Of a DNA stretch of 64,000 bases, positions 60,777 to 64,000 are shown piece by piece. Under the pieces are notes generated by a model. The model was not told where the DNA came from, made no database searches, and saw only the letters and a list, made by a program, of their open reading frames with translations. Source of the DNA: Benzoatithermus flavus. Its GTDB lineage: Bacteria > Pseudomonadota > Alphaproteobacteria > Geminicoccales > Geminicoccaceae. Position 1 is the stretch's first letter; each line of letters starts with the position of its first letter. The stretch spans positions 1 through 64,000 of the forward strand of contig NZ_JBBLZC010000011.1 in NCBI RefSeq assembly GCF_037908215.1. Reading direction: 5' to 3'. The position numbers were made by a program, and so were the translations under genes.

Positions 60777-61433
60777 ATGGCGCAGATCTTCCACCCCGGT
60801 GCCGACACGCGGCTGCGGCTCGCGATGGTGGCGCTCGGTGGAGGGCTCGTCCTTCTGTTCGTTGCGGGCGACCGGTTCTTCGGCTCCGACTGGTTCACCG
60901 GCCGCGGCGACCATCCGGCCCAGCCCGTGCCGTTCAGCCACCAGCACCATGTCGCCGGGCTCGGGATCGACTGCCGCTACTGCCACGATCAGGTCGAGCG
61001 CACCGCCACCGCCGGCTATCCCCCGACCTATACCTGCATGTCCTGCCATTCGCAGATCTGGACCGGCGCGCCGGTGCTCGCACCCGTGCGCGCCAGCCTC
61101 GCGCACGACGAGCCGATCCGCTGGCAGAAGGTCTACGACCTGCCCGACTTCGTCTACTTCGACCATGCCATCCACCTCAAAGGGGGTGTGGGCTGCTCGA
61201 CCTGCCACGGCCGGGTCGACCGGATGCCGATCACGGCGCAAGCCGCACCGCTCACCATGGGCTGGTGCCTGAGCTGCCACCGCGACCCTGCTCCTCATCT
61301 TCGCGACCCGGCGGACCTGTTCGCCATGGACTGGCAGCCCGGTCCCGACCAGCGCCAGAAAGGGGAGGCACGCATGGCCCGTCTCGGCATCGAGCCGGCA
61401 CGGCTCCAGAACTGCTACACCTGCCACCGCTGA
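60777..61433 (+). CDS. actA: Alternative complex III pentahaem cytochrome c, ActA
   Basis: A 218-residue periplasmic cytochrome held by one N-terminal transmembrane helix (AMVALGGGLVLLFVAGDRFF). Five CxxCH haem sites are visible: CRYCH, CMSCH, CSTCH, CLSCH and CYTCH, with extra His residues (FSHQHHV, FDHAIHL) as distal ligands. Size, haem number and the following actB gene identify ActA of alternative complex III, which oxidises quinol and reduces cytochrome c or an attached oxidase in place of the bc1 complex. It overlies an EcfG-type promoter at -70. Confidence 0.88.
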   Translation: MAQIFHPGADTRLRLAMVALGGGLVLLFVAGDRFFGSDWFTGRGDHPAQPVPFSHQHHVAGLGIDCRYCHDQVERTATAGYPPTYTCMSCHSQIWTGAPVLAPVRASLAHDEPIRWQKVYDLPDFVYFDHAIHLKGGVGCSTCHGRVDRMPITAQAAPLTMGWCLSCHRDPAPHLRDPADLFAMDWQPGPDQRQKGEARMARLGIEPARLQNCYTCHR

Positions 61434-61441
61434 GACGCGCG

Positions 61442-64000
61442 ATGACGGGCCGGCCCGAGCGCGAGATCGCGGCCTTGCGCGCGCAGCTCCAGGGCGAGCG
61501 CGGACCCCGGCTGTGGCGCAGCCTCGAGGAGATCGCGGAAAGCCCTGCCTTCGCGCGCGTGCTCGGTGCCGAGTTCGGCGGTTTCGCCCTGCCCGAGGCG
61601 GGCCGGCGCGACGTGCTCCGCGCCATGGCGGCCTCGATTCTGCTCGCGGGCCTCCCGGGTTGCGGCAAGGGACCGCCCGACGCGGTGCTGCCGCGCGTCG
61701 CGGATCCCGCCGACGATCCCCCACCCGACCGGCCGCGGCAGTATGCCACCGCCGTGACGTTCGAGGGCTTCGCCCGGCCCGTCCTCGCCACGACCTATGC
61801 CGGCCGGCCGGTCAAGCTCGAGGGCAACCCCGACCACCCGGCGAGCCGGGGTGCCACCGATGCCTTCACCCAGGCCGCCGTGCTCGAGCTCTACGACCCC
61901 GACCGCTCGCAGAGCCCGACCCTGCTCGGCAAGGAAAGCGGCTGGGACCAGGCGGTGCAGGCGATGGTAACCGCACGCCGGGACTGGCTGCGGAACGGCG
62001 GCGAGGGTGTCAGGCTCCTCGTCGAGCCCACGACCTCGCCGACCTTCCGCCGCCAGATCGAAGCTCTGCGGCAGCAGCTCCCGCAGCTTCGTCTCCACGC
62101 CTTCGAGCCCGTCGGCAAGGAGCGGCGCGAGGCGGCGGCCCGGCTCGCCTTCGGCCGGCCGCTCGCCCTGCGCTACGCGCTCGAGCACGCCGCGGTCGTG
62201 GTCTCGCTCGAGGACGATCTCTTGGGGCCGGGACCGGCGCAGGTGGACCATGCGCTCGGCTGGTCGGCGCGCCGGCGCGGCGGCCACGACGCCGGGGCCG
62301 AGGCGATCCGGCTCCACGTCGCCGAGAGCACGCCCACGCTCACCGGTGCCATGGCCGACACGCGCCGGATCGTGCCGTCCGCCCGCATCCCGGCGCTCGT
62401 GGCGGTACTGGCGGCAGCGCTCGGCCGCGACGGCGCGCCGGCCGCCCCCGAGCTTTCGGCCGATGAACGTGGGTTCGTTTCGTCCTGGGCGAGCGAGCTC
62501 CGCGCTCATCGCGGCGAAGCGCTCCTCGCCGTGGGCGCGCACCAGCCGCCGGAGGTCCAGGCCCTGGCCTTGCGCGTGAACGCGCAGCTCGGCCAGCTCG
62601 GCCGCACGCTGCTGGCGAGCGAGCCCGTGGTCTGGCCCGGCGCCGAGGCGGCCGGTACGCTCCAGGAGCTCGTGGCCGACATGGCGGCGGGCCGCGTCCA
62701 GGCTCTCGTCGTGCTCGGCGCCAACCCGGCCTACACGGCCCCCGGCGATCTCGATTTCACGGCCGCCCTGCAGAAGGTGCCCTGGCGGCTCCATGCCGGG
62801 CTGCATCGTGACGAGACGGCGGGCTTCTGCCACTGGCACCTGCCGCTCGCTCATCCGCTCGAATCCTGGAGCGACGCCCGCACGGTGGACGGCACGGCCA
62901 CGATCCTGCAGCCGACCGTGCGCCCGCTGTTCGGCGGCCGCTCCGTGCACGAGGTCGTGGCCCTGCTCGCGGGCGACCCCTGGGCGCGTGACCGCGAGAT
63001 CGTGCGCGCGACCTGGCGCGATCGCCTCGACGACGACGCCTGGCGCGCGGCGCTGCGGCAGGGCTTCGTTCCCGGTACCGCGGCGGCTCCCGTCGGCGAT
63101 CTCGCCCCCTCTCCTGCCCCGATCGGCCTGCCGCCGGCGGGCGGGGATCGGGGGCTCGAGGTCGTGATCCGGCCGGACCCCTCGATCTGGGACGGGCGCT
63201 TCGCCAACTGCGCCTGGCTGCAGGAGCTGCCGAAGCCGCTCACCAAGCTGACCTGGGACAACGTGCTGCTCGTAAGCCCGGCGCTCGCGGCCGAGCGTGG
63301 GCTTGCAACCGGCGACGTGGCGCGGATCACGCTGGGCGACCGCGAGCTGCGCGGCCCGGTTTGGGTCCAGCCCGGTCAGGCGGCGCATACGGTGACGGCC
63401 CATCTCGGCTATGGCCGGAAGCGCATCGGCCGGGTCGGGCAGGGCATCGGCTACGACGCTTACGCGTTCCGCGCTTCCACCAAGCCCTGGCTCGGCACGG
63501 GTGCCGAGATCGCCGCGACGGGCGACCGGCACGAGCTCGCCACCACCCAGCCGCACCACCGGATGGACGAGTACCGGCCGGTGCGGCTCGTGGCCCCCGG
63601 CAAGGCGCTGGAGGCGAGGCCCGAGGAGGAGAACCAGGCGAGCCTCTACCCGGACTGGGACTATCCCGAGATCGCCTGGGCCATGGTGATCGATCTGGAC
63701 TTGTGCATCGGCTGCAACGCCTGCGTGCTCGCCTGCCAGGCCGAGAACAACGTGCCCTCGGTCGGCAAGCACGAGATCGGGATGGGCCGCGAGATGCACT
63801 GGCTTCGGGTCGACGCCTACCACGACGGCGATCCTTTGGACCCGAGCTTCTACTTCCAGCCCGTCCCCTGCATGCACTGCGAGAAGGCGCCGTGCGAGGT
63901 CGGCTGTCCCGTGAACGCCGCCGTCCATACCCCCGACGGGCTCAACGCGCAGGTCTACAATCGCTGCGTGGGTACCCGCACCTGCTCGAGCTACTGTCCC
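61442..64000 (+). CDS. actB: Alternative complex III iron-sulfur / molybdopterin-like subunit, ActB (partial)
   Basis: 853 codons are visible before the window ends. The N-terminus LWRSLEEIAESPAF is the ActB signature, and a twin-arginine-like GRRDVLRAMAAS with a lipobox-like LAGLPGC follows. The first two thirds resemble a molybdopterin oxidoreductase fold (KLEGNPDHPASRGATDAF, LVVLGANPAYTAP) that in ActB carries no cofactor. The last part begins an NrfC-like ferredoxin domain with the clusters CIGCNACVLACQ, CMHCEKAPCEVGCP and CVGTRTCSSYC. It starts 8 nt after actA. ActC-F are expected to the right. Confidence 0.88.
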   Translation, partial: MTGRPEREIAALRAQLQGERGPRLWRSLEEIAESPAFARVLGAEFGGFALPEAGRRDVLRAMAASILLAGLPGCGKGPPDAVLPRVADPADDPPPDRPRQYATAVTFEGFARPVLATTYAGRPVKLEGNPDHPASRGATDAFTQAAVLELYDPDRSQSPTLLGKESGWDQAVQAMVTARRDWLRNGGEGVRLLVEPTTSPTFRRQIEALRQQLPQLRLHAFEPVGKERREAAARLAFGRPLALRYALEHAAVVVSLEDDLLGPGPAQVDHALGWSARRRGGHDAGAEAIRLHVAESTPTLTGAMADTRRIVPSARIPALVAVLAAALGRDGAPAAPELSADERGFVSSWASELRAHRGEALLAVGAHQPPEVQALALRVNAQLGQLGRTLLASEPVVWPGAEAAGTLQELVADMAAGRVQALVVLGANPAYTAPGDLDFTAALQKVPWRLHAGLHRDETAGFCHWHLPLAHPLESWSDARTVDGTATILQPTVRPLFGGRSVHEVVALLAGDPWARDREIVRATWRDRLDDDAWRAALRQGFVPGTAAAPVGDLAPSPAPIGLPPAGGDRGLEVVIRPDPSIWDGRFANCAWLQELPKPLTKLTWDNVLLVSPALAAERGLATGDVARITLGDRELRGPVWVQPGQAAHTVTAHLGYGRKRIGRVGQGIGYDAYAFRASTKPWLGTGAEIAATGDRHELATTQPHHRMDEYRPVRLVAPGKALEARPEEENQASLYPDWDYPEIAWAMVIDLDLCIGCNACVLACQAENNVPSVGKHEIGMGREMHWLRVDAYHDGDPLDPSFYFQPVPCMHCEKAPCEVGCPVNAAVHTPDGLNAQVYNRCVGTRTCSSYCP

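Noticed and set aside
61415..63928. Long minus-strand frame opposite actB
   Set aside because: ActB on the plus strand has unmistakable cysteine clusters and family motifs; the opposite frame has none.
1..64000. tRNA, rRNA, integrase, transposase or prophage genes
   Set aside because: I looked for cloverleaf-type segments and mobile-element proteins on both strands and found none that I could support.

Overview
The window is GC-rich (roughly 70 %) chromosomal DNA with no rRNA, tRNA, CRISPR or recognisable transposase. The gene types point to an alphaproteobacterium: an HWE-family histidine kinase, two exact matches to the EcfG general-stress promoter (GGAAC-N16/17-CGTT), RpiR-controlled inositol genes, RbsABC-type sugar transport, a laterally mobile N-type ATPase and an alternative complex III. 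A Rhodospirillales/Geminicoccales-like lineage is my guess only.

Layout. 1-3.1 kb: end of a myo-inositol operon (partial mmsA/iolA, iolD) with its RpiR regulator. 3.2-7.4 kb: an NtrC-type response regulator and two tandem paralogous histidine kinases, the upstream one apparently catalytically degenerate. 8.0-14.3 kb: a six-gene minus-strand cluster of exported proteins (SCO copper chaperone, multicopper oxidase, beta-propeller, two unknown proteins, a GH114-like protein). 14.9-24.1 kb: a sugar uptake and oxidation locus (SMP-30 lactonase, BKACE cleavage enzyme, CRYL1-like dehydrogenase, SDR, a fused double permease, ATPase, binding protein) with a divergent GntR regulator and a perfect operator-like palindrome between them. 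24.2-31.5 kb: GH5-like hydrolase, an orphan two-partner-secretion exoprotein with internal repeats, an EcfG-promoted HWE sensor kinase with a single-domain receiver, and a VapC fragment. 31.5-38.4 kb: PQQ sugar dehydrogenase, SBP56/methanethiol oxidase, then a ketose module (FGGY kinase, DhnA-like aldolase, AGE-family isomerase). 38.7-50.1 kb: mixed accessory genes, including a secreted S1 protease, SPW protein, arylsulfotransferase-like protein, MBL hydrolase, SARP/BTAD-TPR regulator, MarR-like regulator, a subtilase with a stand-alone I9-like prodomain/inhibitor, and a ChW-like repeat protein. 50.6-57.0 kb: a complete N-ATPase operon, atpDCQRBEFAG. 57.1-60.6 kb: a tail-anchored sigma-region-1.1 protein, a receiver protein, an exported unknown, and a decayed NDH-SelD fusion. 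60.7-64 kb: actA and the 5' part of actB of alternative complex III behind the second EcfG-type promoter.

How the genes fit together. The sugar locus reads as uptake (binding protein, ATPase, fused permease), oxidation to a lactone (SDR), hydrolysis to an aldonate (SMP-30), 3-oxidation to a beta-keto acid (CRYL1-like) and CoA-dependent cleavage (BKACE), all under a GntR repressor; the chemistry is inferred. Stress-sigma control of both a sensor kinase and a respiratory complex suggests that energy metabolism and the general stress response are linked here. Several genes look worn: a kinase paralogue lacking ATP-binding residues, a selD remnant, a vapC stump and a GH114-like protein without its usual acidic motif.
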